Shown one piece after another: positions 1 to 7,691 of a stretch of 17,023 nt of DNA; position 1 is the first letter of the stretch, and each line of letters starts with the position of its first letter. The notes beneath the pieces are model-generated. The model worked only from the letters and a program-made list of their open reading frames with translations. It was not told the DNA's origin and did not search any database. The stretch covers positions 1 to 17,023 of the forward strand of contig JANXSE010000153.1 in assembly GCA_025356695.1 (NCBI GenBank), given 5' to 3'. The stretch comes from Betaproteobacteria bacterium (GTDB taxonomy: Bacteria > Pseudomonadota > Gammaproteobacteria > Burkholderiales > SG8-41). The position numbers and the translations under genes are program-made.

Positions 1-1
1 T

Positions 2-208
2 CACCCGGTCAGCACCTGCCGCATGGGACGGGACGAACGCGCGGTGGTGGATGAACGTTTGCGCGTGCGCGGTTTTGCCGGCTTGCGCGTGATCGATGCG
101 TCCATCATGCCGACGCTGGTATCCGGCAACACCAACGCCGCGACGATCATGATCGCGGAGAAAGGGGCGGCGATGATGCTGGAGGATGCAATGGCAGTTG
201 GCGATTAA
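2..208 (+). CDS. GMC-family FAD oxidoreductase, C-terminal end only
   Basis: This is the 3' end of a gene that starts before the window; 68 codons remain, ending in TAA. The first visible residues, HPVSTCRMG, are the C-terminal signature of glucose-methanol-choline oxidoreductases (usually HPxGTCRMG). It is followed by [20 protein letters not shown] and by [16 protein letters not shown]. In the family the Asn or His of the NTNA stretch and the His of HPxGT lie at the active site facing the flavin. Family members oxidise alcohols, choline or related substrates to aldehydes or acids; the substrate cannot be told from this fragment. Ser replaces the usual Gly in HPxGT, a tolerated variation. The gene converges on the minus-strand Bug gene with an 18-bp gap. 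Family assignment is firm, specificity unknown. Confidence 0.9.
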   Translation, partial: HPVSTCRMGRDERAVVDERLRVRGFAGLRVIDASIMPTLVSGNTNAATIMIAEKGAAMMLEDAMAVGD

Positions 209-226
209 GCCAGCGGCGCCGCAAAT

Positions 227-1213
227 TTATTGCTTGCCGGCCAGCCCGACCTGTTGAACCAGCTTGGCCCAGAATTCGACCTGCTGCCGGGTAAATCCGC
301 TGCAGTCCTCGAACAGGTTCGCGCTCATGGCTTCCGCGCCGCCGCCGCGCAGGTTCTCCAGAATTTTCGGATCGGTCATTGCTTTGACCACAGCGGTGCG
401 CAATTTCTGCAGAATCGGTAGCGGCGTTGCCGCCGTCACGTATAGACCCTGCCACGAGCTGACGTTCAGTTCCGGGTAGCCCAGTTCTATCATGGTCGGC
501 ACCTGCGACAATGCATCGACGCGCCTCGGGCCGACGATGGCGAGGCCCTTCAGCCGGCCGTTTTTGACGTGGGCCATCACCGACGGCACTGAAACGAACG
601 AGGCCTGCGCCTCGTTCGATAAAAGCGCTGTCGTGACGCCGCCCGCGCCCTTGTAGGCGACGTGCAGGAGTTCGGTACCGGTTTTGCGCATGAAATATTC
701 CATCGACAGCCGGCCGTTGCTGCCGGCACCGGACGATGCGTAATTGATCGCACCGGGGCGGCCCCTCGCATAGCGGATGAATTCTTCGACCGTGTTGGCC
801 GGGACGGAGACATGCACGGTCAGCATTGACGAAACATCGGCCACCGCGCTCACGCACGCGAGGTCGCGCACGGTGTTGACGGGAAAGTCGCGAAACAGCG
901 CCGGATTGATCGCGATGGTGCCGATGTTGCCGAACAACACCGTGTAGCCGTCCCCCGTCGCGCGGGCGGCCATTTCAACGGCGATATTGCCGGCCGCGCC
1001 CGGCCGGTTGTCGATGACCAGTGGCTGCCCCAGTTCTTCGGCCAGGCGCGATTGCAGAACCCGCGCGACGAAGTCGGTCGAACCGCCGGGCACGAACGGA
1101 ATCAGCAGGCGCACCGGCCGCGACGGGTAGTCCGCGGACTTCTGGGCGCATGCGCCGCCGGCGGCGAGCAGCAGGGCGTATCCAAACAGTGCAAGGCGCA
1201 GCAGTTTTTTCAT
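227..1213 (-). CDS. Bug/TctC-family periplasmic substrate-binding protein (copy 1)
   Basis: A 328-residue extracytoplasmic solute receptor of the tripartite tricarboxylate transporter (TTT) type. A basic N-terminus (MKKLLR), hydrophobic core and ACA-Q cleavage site indicate Sec export to the periplasm. The mature protein opens with YPSRPVRLLIPFVPGGSTD, the classic first ligand loop, followed by VIDNRPGAAGN, DGYTVLFGN, INYASSGAGSNG and HVAYKGAGG, all in family order. Family members bind carboxylates, amino acids or aromatic acids and pass them to TctA/TctB-type permeases; no permease is visible here. It is the second gene of a minus-strand pair, 34 bp after the racemase-like gene, so the two are probably co-transcribed and the ligand may be related to that enzyme's substrate. 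The ribosome site is weak (ACAGG about 10 nt before ATG). Family certain, ligand unknown. Confidence 0.95.
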   Translation of the reverse strand: MKKLLRLALFGYALLLAAGGACAQKSADYPSRPVRLLIPFVPGGSTDFVARVLQSRLAEELGQPLVIDNRPGAAGNIAVEMAARATGDGYTVLFGNIGTIAINPALFRDFPVNTVRDLACVSAVADVSSMLTVHVSVPANTVEEFIRYARGRPGAINYASSGAGSNGRLSMEYFMRKTGTELLHVAYKGAGGVTTALLSNEAQASFVSVPSVMAHVKNGRLKGLAIVGPRRVDALSQVPTMIELGYPELNVSSWQGLYVTAATPLPILQKLRTAVVKAMTDPKILENLRGGGAEAMSANLFEDCSGFTRQQVEFWAKLVQQVGLAGKQ

Positions 1214-1247
1214 ATTGCAATTACCTGTCGTGTGGTTGGCACATCGC

Positions 1248-2108
1248 TCAGACGAATTTCCTGCGCCGCCATTTGCGCGGGCGGTCGCCCGGAAATGCGA
1301 GACCGCTGGCGGTAGTGCCCAGATTGACCATCAATTTTGCCAGTTCGATGGCGCAGCGATAGCCCTCGATGACCGGGACTTCCCAGCCGATCTCGTTGAG
1401 CCGTTTTTCGAGAAACGGTTGCAGCCAGAATAGCGCAGAGCAACCGAAGGTGATGACTTCGGCGCCGTCTTCCTCGATCGCCGCGACCGCCTCGGCAAGG
1501 GCGGCCTCGAGCATGGGCGCAGGTTCGCCCGCGAGCGCTTTTTCTTTCTGCCTGGCCAGATGCTGTTCCGGATAGCCGGGGCGCGGATGCGGCATTTGCA
1601 GATTGCGGATCGATGCGCAGCGATCGTCGTAGCGGTGCTGGACGACGAGACCCGCGTAGTAACTGCTGTGGTTTTCCGCGAGGTCGATCACACTGAAGCG
1701 GTTGCCCAGTGTTGCGGCGATGTGCATTTGCGCGGAGGCGCAGGACGTTACGGGAATTCCATACTGCCGCGCGATCTCGCGCGATGCCTGGTAACCCGGT
1801 TCGCCGCCACCGAGCAGCACCAGGCCATTGTATTTGCCGCTGGCGCAGGCCTCGCGCACGATGCCGAGCCGGCCCGCCGCGGCGTGGCAGAACTCCTCCT
1901 GGTTTTCGACCTGCCAGTCGCCGTAGGTTGTCAGCGCGCCGGGGTGCAATTCCCATTCGACATCGGCGAGCAAATGGCCGATCTGGTCAAAATTCTGCAG
2001 TGACTTTTCTTTCGGGCCCTCAAGAGCGTGATGACGGTAGGGGGAACTCGCGGGCAGTTGAAACGCCTGGATCAGCAGAAAACGGTAACGCTTCAGGTTG
2101 GCACTCAT
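1248..2108 (-). CDS. Asp/Glu/hydantoin-racemase-superfamily enzyme lacking the first cysteine
   Basis: A cytoplasmic protein of 286 residues. The start is the ATG at 2108, preceded by a GGAG ribosome site; the frame stays open upstream to 2225, but that extension runs into AT-rich control DNA and has no family similarity. Family features: LVLLGGGEPGYQASRE (residues 97-111), PVTSCASAQMH (119-129) and VITFGCSALF (218-227), then PVIEGYRCAIELAK. Hydantoin and Asp/Glu racemases use two cysteines, one in a GC-x-x-x-P motif and one in a late GC motif. Here the late Cys223 is kept, but the first position is Gly (GGGEPG). Arylmalonate decarboxylase shows the same natural Gly/Cys pattern, so decarboxylation or isomerisation is as plausible as racemisation. 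Cys123 could substitute spatially. It leads a pair with a downstream Bug gene. Superfamily likely, reaction unknown. Confidence 0.8.
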   Translation of the reverse strand: MSANLKRYRFLLIQAFQLPASSPYRHHALEGPKEKSLQNFDQIGHLLADVEWELHPGALTTYGDWQVENQEEFCHAAAGRLGIVREACASGKYNGLVLLGGGEPGYQASREIARQYGIPVTSCASAQMHIAATLGNRFSVIDLAENHSSYYAGLVVQHRYDDRCASIRNLQMPHPRPGYPEQHLARQKEKALAGEPAPMLEAALAEAVAAIEEDGAEVITFGCSALFWLQPFLEKRLNEIGWEVPVIEGYRCAIELAKLMVNLGTTASGLAFPGDRPRKWRRRKFV

Positions 2109-2383
2109 GGCGGCTCCGGTGTATGGCCTCGGTGCGGGGCGCGCATCATGCTGCGCCCCGGGAGGAAAGGATAGCCGGTTTCCCGAAATAGGATTATGAA
2201 TATTCAGGAAACTATAATTATCCAATTGTTGCCGTTATATCTAATATGAGCCGATCCTAAAATAGCCGTTCAAAACGTTTTTTGAAGCAACAGCGGGCCG
2301 CTTGCGGCGCCTCACGCGCGTCGCGACACCGGATGCCTGCAGAATGTCGCCGCAACCGGCGAATGCGTAGAGGGAGGCCACAC
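2109..2383. promoter_or_regulatory. Divergent AT-rich control region
   Basis: These 275 bp separate the racemase-like gene (minus) from the seven-gene plus-strand run, so both promoters should lie here. The stretch 2170-2280 is much more AT-rich than the surrounding coding DNA. It holds a perfect 10-bp palindrome TGAATATTCA at 2197-2206, ATAATTAT at 2214-2221, and separated inverted arms GTTTCC (2178-2183) and GGAAAC (2207-2212). A TATAAT string lies at 2213-2218 and TAAAAT at 2258-2263, but I found no well-spaced -35 for either. A strong AGGGAGG ribosome site at 2371-2377 precedes the ATG at 2384. No regulator gene is adjacent. The promoter role is inferred from position. Confidence 0.45.
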
Positions 2384-3385
2384 ATGAAATTCGTTTCTGT
2401 GCGTCAGGGGTTTATCCTGAAGTGGTTTGGCGCCGTCGTGCTGTCTTGTGTTTTGCCGGGCATCGGGTCTGCGCAGGCGCAGGAACGCCCTTTCCCCGCC
2501 AAGACGATCCGGTTCATCACCTCGCTTGCCACCGGCAGCGGCGCCGATACCTTCGGCCGCGCGGTCGCCGACCAGTTGACGCGCCGCTTGAACAGTTCCG
2601 TCATCATGGATCCCAGACCGGGCGCCGGCGGCAACCTCGCCGCTGAAACCGTGGCCAGATCCGCGCCGGATGGTTATACGTTGCTGATGAGTTCGGTGGC
2701 CTCGAATGCGATCAACGCGAGCTATTACAAATCACTCAATTACGACTTCCGAAAAGATTTTGCGCCGATCACCAAATTCGGACAGATCGCCAATGGCCTG
2801 TTCGTCGGCCCCGGCGTTCCGGCCAGCAACCTCGCCGAGTTCAGTGCAATGATCAGGGCCGCGCCCGGAAAATATTCCTGCGCCTCCTCCGGCACGGGCG
2901 GGCTGTTGCATCTCACCTGTGAAATGTACAAAAAAGCGGCCGGGCTGGATGTTCTGCATGTCGCCTTCAAAGGCGCCACGTTTTCTCCGGACATCATGGC
3001 CGGCCGCGTTACCATGGTGTTCGACAACATTCCTTCGTATATTCCGTTGATTCAGGCGGGCAAGATCAAGATACTGGCCGTCACCACCACGGTGCGCTCA
3101 CCGGTGTTGCCGAATGTGCCGACCGCCATCGAATCGGGTTTGCCAACCATGGATTCACGCGGGCTCTTCGGGCTGCTGGCGCCGGCCGGCACGCCCGCCG
3201 AAATCGTGCAACTGCTGAATCGCGAAATCGGCATCGTGCTGAAAGACCCTGCGTTGCGCGAACGGTTGATGCAACTGGGCATCGAACCCGACGCGAGTTC
3301 TGCGGAGGGTCTGCGCGACCTGATCCAGTCGGAAATCAGCAAATGGGCCAGGGTCATCGCCGAGGCCGGCATCCAGCCGGAATGA
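2384..3385 (+). CDS. Bug/TctC-family periplasmic binding protein with a cysteine pair (copy 2)
   Basis: A 333-residue TTT-type solute receptor. The ATG at 2384 is chosen because AGGGAGG lies just upstream and a Sec signal peptide follows (hydrophobic core about residues 11-27, cleavage near AQA-QE). The frame is open back to a TTG at 2282, but that part is Arg-rich and unlike a leader. Family motifs: RFITSLATGSGAD, DPRPGAGGN (76-84), DGYTLL, LHVAFKGA and VPTAIESG. The first loop reads GSGAD rather than the usual PGGxxD. Two cysteines, Cys166 and Cys179, flank the ligand-loop segment KYSCASSGTGGLLHLTCE; they sit in the periplasmic mature part and could form a disulfide. It heads the plus-strand run, 28 bp before the Gfo/Idh/MocA gene. 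Its closest relative in the window is the Bug protein at 7785. Family certain, ligand unknown. Confidence 0.95.
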   Translation: MKFVSVRQGFILKWFGAVVLSCVLPGIGSAQAQERPFPAKTIRFITSLATGSGADTFGRAVADQLTRRLNSSVIMDPRPGAGGNLAAETVARSAPDGYTLLMSSVASNAINASYYKSLNYDFRKDFAPITKFGQIANGLFVGPGVPASNLAEFSAMIRAAPGKYSCASSGTGGLLHLTCEMYKKAAGLDVLHVAFKGATFSPDIMAGRVTMVFDNIPSYIPLIQAGKIKILAVTTTVRSPVLPNVPTAIESGLPTMDSRGLFGLLAPAGTPAEIVQLLNREIGIVLKDPALRERLMQLGIEPDASSAEGLRDLIQSEISKWARVIAEAGIQPE

Positions 3386-3413
3386 CGCTGTTGCAACGGG
3401 AGGCATAAGGAAC

Positions 3414-4451
3414 ATGAGAGACCTCGCAAAAAATCCCATCAGGCTGGCGGTGGTCGGACTCGGACGTTGGGGCAATACGATCGCCGGGGTGGCCGAGCAC
3501 ACGCCGGGCATTGCTTTGACGACCTGTTTTACGCGCGACGCGGCGAAGCGCGAAGCGTTTGCAACGCGCTTCAAGTGCGGCAGTGAAGACTCTCTCGAAG
3601 CGCTGCTCGCACGCAAGGATGTCGAGGCCCTGATCATTACGGCGCCCAACAACCGGCACCGCGAAATTACGGTCGCCGCGGCGAACGCCGGCAAACACGT
3701 ATTCGTCGACAAGCCTATCGCGACCAGCATCGCCGATGCGCAAGCCATGATAGCCGCCTGTCGCGACGGCAACGTCAAATTGCAGATCGGCGCAAGTTCG
3801 CGTTATCTGCGCGGCCACCGCTTGTGCAAAAAGCTGGTCGAGGAGGGCATGCTGGGCACACCGGCAATGGTCGAGTGCAATTATTCGAACGACCGCGGCT
3901 TCTATTACACGCCGGAGAACTGGCAGTGGTACAAGGACGGCTCGCCGGGCGGCCCCCTGATGCAGGTCGCCATCCATCAGATCGACAACCTCTATTACCT
4001 GTTCGGCCCGATCAAACGGGTATCGGCGGAATTCCGGAAAATTCTGACCAAGTCGGAGATTCCGGATGTCTGCGTGATGTGGCTCGAATTCAGATCAGGC
4101 CTGCTCGGCACACTCGGCACCAGTTTCGTCAGCCCGGGCAGCGGCAGCAAGCACCATGCGTTTTTTCTCAACGCCTACGGCGACGCGGCAAATTTTTCCT
4201 GCGACCGCTGGACCGGCATGACGGTGTTCCGCCGAGGCATCGAGGTGCGTGAACGCATCGAATACGAAGAGTTCAAGGGCTTCGAGTACCTCGGCGAGGA
4301 GCTCAAGGAGTTTGCCGATGCCATCGCCAATGACCGGCGGCCGGAAGTGGACGGTGAGGCAGGGCTGCAGGTGCTTGCCGTGGTGCATGCGGCGATGCGT
4401 TCTTCCGAACTGAAACGTCCGGTAGAATTGCGGGAAATACTGAACGCTTGA
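3414..4451 (+). CDS. Gfo/Idh/MocA-family NAD(P)-dependent oxidoreductase
   Basis: A cytoplasmic 345-residue protein of the family's usual length. The N-terminal Rossmann domain shows IRLAVVGLGRWG (9-20), with the GxGxxG nucleotide loop at 15-20. ALIITAPNNRHREI follows, and then KHVFVDKP (94-101), the family's EKP motif with Asp for Glu; its Lys100 is the usual catalytic or cofactor-binding lysine. The C-terminal half has GGPLMQVAIHQIDNLYYLFG (179-198) with the H-x-x-D pair His188/Asp191 used for substrate binding. The family oxidises or reduces sugars, inositols and related polyols, and some members act on other ring alcohols. It lies between a Bug gene (28 bp upstream) and the acyl-CoA dehydrogenase gene (45 bp downstream), consistent with one operon. 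The ATG at 3414 follows AAGGAA. Fold certain, substrate unknown. Confidence 0.93.
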   Translation: MRDLAKNPIRLAVVGLGRWGNTIAGVAEHTPGIALTTCFTRDAAKREAFATRFKCGSEDSLEALLARKDVEALIITAPNNRHREITVAAANAGKHVFVDKPIATSIADAQAMIAACRDGNVKLQIGASSRYLRGHRLCKKLVEEGMLGTPAMVECNYSNDRGFYYTPENWQWYKDGSPGGPLMQVAIHQIDNLYYLFGPIKRVSAEFRKILTKSEIPDVCVMWLEFRSGLLGTLGTSFVSPGSGSKHHAFFLNAYGDAANFSCDRWTGMTVFRRGIEVRERIEYEEFKGFEYLGEELKEFADAIANDRRPEVDGEAGLQVLAVVHAAMRSSELKRPVELREILNA

Positions 4452-4496
4452 TTCGGCACCACTCATAATCAGACAACGCACAGAGGAAACGCCAGC

Positions 4497-5738
4497 ATGT
4501 CCATTCCGTACGATCAATTTCTGACCGACGAACAGATCGCCATCCAGGAACTCGCCCACGAGTTTGCAGAAAAGGAAATCCGGCCGGCGGCAATCAAGCT
4601 CGACCATATGGCCGATCCGGCCGACGCCTTCTACATGCCGTCGCTGGGCAGGAAATTCCACGAGGTCGGGCTGCATGCGATGAGCATTCCGGAGGAATAC
4701 GGCGGCGGCGGCATTGACGACCTCTTTACGCACTGCCTCGTCGGCGAGGAACTGGGCTGGGGGGACCGCGCGGTGGTGGGCTGTCTGCTGTCGTCGAATA
4801 AAATCACGCGCTATATGACGGCGCGCGAATTGACGAGCGAAGAGCAGGCCAAGAAATGGCTGACGGCCTACGCCGGCGACTGGGAGTTCCTCATCGCGCA
4901 GTGCATGACCGAGGACAATGCGGGTTCTGAAAACCTGCTGCCCTACAACGGCACCGACGGCGGTTTCCGCACGACCGCGGTGCGCGACGGTGACGATTAC
5001 ATCGTCAACGGCCGCAAGCGCTTCATTTCGAACGCCGGCTGGGCCAAGCTTTACTTCATGTATGTGCGCACCGACAAAACCAGGGGCATCAACGAGGGCT
5101 CGACGCTGTTGATGATCCCGAAAGACACGCCGGGCCTGTCGTTCGGGCGCGTGCACGACAAGATGGGCTACCGTCTCAATCTCAACCGCGAAATCATCAT
5201 GGAAAACTGCCGCGTGCCGGTGGCCAACCGGCTGGGGCCGGAAAACTACGGCATCGTGCGTATCAACTCGCACTTGCGCGCCGGCGACGGCCTGATCAAC
5301 GCGGCGGGCATGATCGGGCTGGCGCGCGCGGCGTACGAAGAGACGATGGAATACGCGAAGACGCGCAAGCAGAGCGGCAAGTACCTGATCCAGCACCAGG
5401 CCATCGGCATGAAGCTCGTCGAAATGTACAGCGAGATCAACGCCGCGCGCGCTTTCGTCTGGCAGGCGGCACGGATGATCGACAACCGCGACAAGCAGGC
5501 GGTTGATCTGAAGATGCCGGGTGCCGCCAGCCAGCACGCCCATGAAATGGCCTGCCACGTCACCAAGTCGGCGATGGAAATCTGGGGCGGCAGCGGCGTC
5601 ATGCGCGAACTGCCGATCGAGATGTTCCTGCGCAATGCCTACAATATGCTGCACAGCGACGGCGGCATCATCATGAAGAAGCTGAAGATCATGCGCCAGA
5701 TGAACCTCGAAGCCGACGTCAACGTCAATCTCGATTGA
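4497..5738 (+). CDS. Acyl-CoA dehydrogenase-family flavoprotein, atypical catalytic position
   Basis: A 413-residue protein with the full-length domain order: helical N-domain (LTDEQIAIQELAHEFAEKEI), beta-domain with MTEDNAGSEN (137-146) and VNGRKRFISNAGWA (170-183), and C-terminal helical domain with YAKTRKQSG (286-294) and GGSGVMRELPIEMFLRNAY (364-382). The family dehydrogenates acyl-CoA at the alpha-beta bond using FAD and passes electrons to ETF. The usual catalytic Glu of the C-terminal YEGT motif aligns here with Asp388 in LHSDGG. The alternative helix-G Glu used by isovaleryl-CoA dehydrogenase aligns with Asp264. The enzyme may therefore use Asp, or belong to a subfamily with a modified reaction such as nitroalkane oxidation or decarboxylation. 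AGAGGA precedes the ATG. It sits inside the plus-strand run. Family certain, substrate unknown. Confidence 0.93.
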   Translation: MSIPYDQFLTDEQIAIQELAHEFAEKEIRPAAIKLDHMADPADAFYMPSLGRKFHEVGLHAMSIPEEYGGGGIDDLFTHCLVGEELGWGDRAVVGCLLSSNKITRYMTARELTSEEQAKKWLTAYAGDWEFLIAQCMTEDNAGSENLLPYNGTDGGFRTTAVRDGDDYIVNGRKRFISNAGWAKLYFMYVRTDKTRGINEGSTLLMIPKDTPGLSFGRVHDKMGYRLNLNREIIMENCRVPVANRLGPENYGIVRINSHLRAGDGLINAAGMIGLARAAYEETMEYAKTRKQSGKYLIQHQAIGMKLVEMYSEINAARAFVWQAARMIDNRDKQAVDLKMPGAASQHAHEMACHVTKSAMEIWGGSGVMRELPIEMFLRNAYNMLHSDGGIIMKKLKIMRQMNLEADVNVNLD

Positions 5739-5807
5739 TCAAGGCGCATCGGCACATTGGCATCTTGTGCAGGGGCCGGAGTTCCGGTCAATTCACGGAG
5801 ATCGTGC

Positions 5808-6419
5808 GTGTACTTTCATATTCAGATGATCAACGAGCCGGCGAACGCCGGGCGCCGCGCAGAGTCGATACCGGCGCACTGGGCGTATTTGACGAAAAAT
5901 GCGGCGCATCTGCTGGCCCGCGGGCCGACCGTTGCCGATGACAACGACGCCGACTCGACCGGCAGCGTGTTTTTTGCCGAGTTTGACGACTGGCGTGCGG
6001 TGCGCGAATTCGTCGACCGGGAACCGCACAACAACAACGGCATTTTCAAAACCATCAATGTCAACCGCTGGGAGCACGCGCTGGGCCGTTCGCAGTCGGA
6101 ATTTCCCCTGGAAAAGGCGCTGATCCATTGGTACGTTCGCGCCTGCGGCATGCCCGGCAAGACGGCGATACGCAAAGAATTGCTCGAAGTACAACGCGCG
6201 TTCTATGCGCGCCACGATGAAGACAAATTCATTGTGCGCGGCGCCATCTATGACGATGAAGGCAAAGAGTGGCAGGGTTCGGCGAGCCTGATTGCATTAC
6301 CGACGCGCAAAGCGGTGGAGGCACTGGTTGCCGGGGAGCCGTTTTCGCAGGCCGGCATCTATGAGAGTATTTTGATACAGCGCCATAAATTCGGGGGTAC
6401 GCCGCCGCAGTCCAAATAG
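5808..6419 (+). CDS. Tandem YCII-like domain protein
   Basis: A 203-residue protein starting at GTG 5808, seven bases after a GGAG ribosome site. An open frame reaches 5757, but the family N-terminus (V/M-YFHIQM, the first beta strand) begins exactly at the GTG. Residues 1-92 form a YCII-type alpha+beta unit: IPAHWAYL with His24, LLARGPTVADDNDADSTGS, then a strand and FVDREPHNNNGIFKTINVNRW. Residues 104-195 repeat the pattern: FYARHDEDKFIVRGAIYDDEGK, then AGEPFSQAGIYESILIQRHKFG. YCII domains are small ferredoxin-like barrels, some with a His-Asp pair resembling muconolactone-type isomerases or dehalogenases. A double-domain form would make an internal dimer. The gene follows the acyl-CoA dehydrogenase gene by 69 bp and precedes the M24 gene. 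The domain call is moderate and the activity unknown. Confidence 0.72.
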   Translation: MYFHIQMINEPANAGRRAESIPAHWAYLTKNAAHLLARGPTVADDNDADSTGSVFFAEFDDWRAVREFVDREPHNNNGIFKTINVNRWEHALGRSQSEFPLEKALIHWYVRACGMPGKTAIRKELLEVQRAFYARHDEDKFIVRGAIYDDEGKEWQGSASLIALPTRKAVEALVAGEPFSQAGIYESILIQRHKFGGTPPQSK

Positions 6420-6473
6420 CGGCGCGGTTGCATCGACCGGGTGCCGGTATCGCCGAGGGTGAACGGAGGAAGC

Positions 6474-7679
6474 ATGGAAGTGGTTGGCAACGACTGGTGG
6501 CCGAAATTTTCAAAGGGTGAATATGGCAGGCGCTATGACAGCCTGCGCCGCGCGATGGCGGAAAAGGGCCTCGACTGCCTGGCCATCTACGGCGCGCCGA
6601 TTTTTTTCGGCACCGACCCCGGCGCGCCCAATCTCGCCTATCTTGCCGCCTACGCGCCGGCCGTCCACGGCTATGTGATTTTTCCGCGCGACGGCGAACC
6701 GACGCTGGCGATCTATGTTTCCGGCCACGTCGCCAACGCGCGTGCCATCACCGTTATCACCGATGTGCGCGGTGGCACCGATCTGCCGGGCATGGTCCGC
6801 GCCCGCATCACCGAGCTTGGTTATGAACGCGGCCGCATCGGCATCGTCGGCAATTTCGCCTGGGCCAATATTTCCGTTCCGCTCGAGCATCACCAGGCGC
6901 TGACCAAAGATCTGCCGCGCGCAAAATTTGAAATCGTCACCAACTGGTACGAAGAACTGCGGCTGGCCAAGTCGGCGGAGGAAATCCAGTTCATGGATGC
7001 GGGTGCTGCAATCTGCGACCGCGCCTTTGACGCCTTCCGCCGGATGGCCGCTCCCGGCATCACCGACGTCAACCTGCACAACGAAGCGCTGCGCGTCGTT
7101 CATGCGCAGGGCGGCCGTATTTGCTTCGGGCACGTGGGTTCGACGCCGATGCGCGACGCCAACCTGACCTATCCGAGTTTCTATCCGACCAACCGCGTCC
7201 TGCAGCGCGGCGATGCGGTCATGACCGAACTCACCGGCGGTTACGGCGGTTACTTCGGCAAGGTCTACACCACGTCTTTCATCGGGCCGCCGACGCCCGA
7301 ATACAAAGTGATGTTCGAGTTGGCGGCGGAGAGTTATCACCAGTTGATCGGCTCGATCAAACCGGGTGTGTGCGGCAGGGACCTGGCGCCAGCACTGGCC
7401 GGCAAGACCGCGGCGGCCGGCTACAAGCCGAAATCGTTTATCACCGGATGGAGCACGGTCAATTCACGGCCGGTGCTGTTCTCGGGCCGCATCGAGGCCG
7501 CGGATCTGGAACTCGCATTGCAACCGGGCAACTGTCTGAATGTGGCCGGTTGGGTCGTCAATCAGGACGAGACCATGGGCGTCTGGGTTGGCGACACGGT
7601 ATTGGTGACCGCAAACGGCATGCGCAGATTTCATTCCAGCCCGGTCGATCAGCTTGAGGCGAACATACTCGGCGGCTAA
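6474..7679 (+). CDS. M24 pita-bread-fold protein (creatinase/aminopeptidase-P family) without metal ligands
   Basis: A 401-residue protein; the ATG at 6474 follows a strong GGAGGA site. An N-terminal creatinase-like domain (YDSLRRAMAEKGLDCLAIYG, then a VIFPRDGEPTL strand) leads through ELRLAKSAEEIQFMDAGAAI into the C-terminal pita-bread domain with NRVLQRGDAVMTELTGGYGG (240-259) and WVGDTVLVTANGM (371-383). M24 metallopeptidases use five metal ligands, D, D, H, E and E. By position the first two are Glu252 and Lys263. The HxxGH segment is replaced by FITGWSTVNSRP, the IEP glutamate position reads NVAG, and the final glutamate position is Gly373. The TNR-x-x-x-x-GD stretch resembles creatinase, a non-metal member, but the creatinase His position is Ser. 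A hydrolase or lyase with a different mechanism, or a non-enzymatic role, is likely. It is in the plus-strand run, before a second Bug gene. Confidence 0.85.
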   Translation: MEVVGNDWWPKFSKGEYGRRYDSLRRAMAEKGLDCLAIYGAPIFFGTDPGAPNLAYLAAYAPAVHGYVIFPRDGEPTLAIYVSGHVANARAITVITDVRGGTDLPGMVRARITELGYERGRIGIVGNFAWANISVPLEHHQALTKDLPRAKFEIVTNWYEELRLAKSAEEIQFMDAGAAICDRAFDAFRRMAAPGITDVNLHNEALRVVHAQGGRICFGHVGSTPMRDANLTYPSFYPTNRVLQRGDAVMTELTGGYGGYFGKVYTTSFIGPPTPEYKVMFELAAESYHQLIGSIKPGVCGRDLAPALAGKTAAAGYKPKSFITGWSTVNSRPVLFSGRIEAADLELALQPGNCLNVAGWVVNQDETMGVWVGDTVLVTANGMRRFHSSPVDQLEANILGG

Positions 7680-7691
7680 TAATTCTGGGGA

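Noticed and set aside
213..222. GCGGCGCCGC palindrome between the GMC gene and the first Bug gene as a terminator
   Set aside because: Only about three pairs could form with a usable loop, and the following AAATTTATT is not a proper T-tract.
4095..5654. Long minus-strand open frame of 519 codons
   Set aside because: It is antisense to the Gfo/Idh/MocA and acyl-CoA dehydrogenase genes, both with clear family motifs, and its translation is His/Arg/Val-rich with no recognisable domain. Long antisense frames are expected in GC-rich DNA.
6474..7679. Annotation as Xaa-Pro aminopeptidase
   Set aside because: The fold matches, but none of the five required metal ligands is seen in place, so the peptidase name would mislead.
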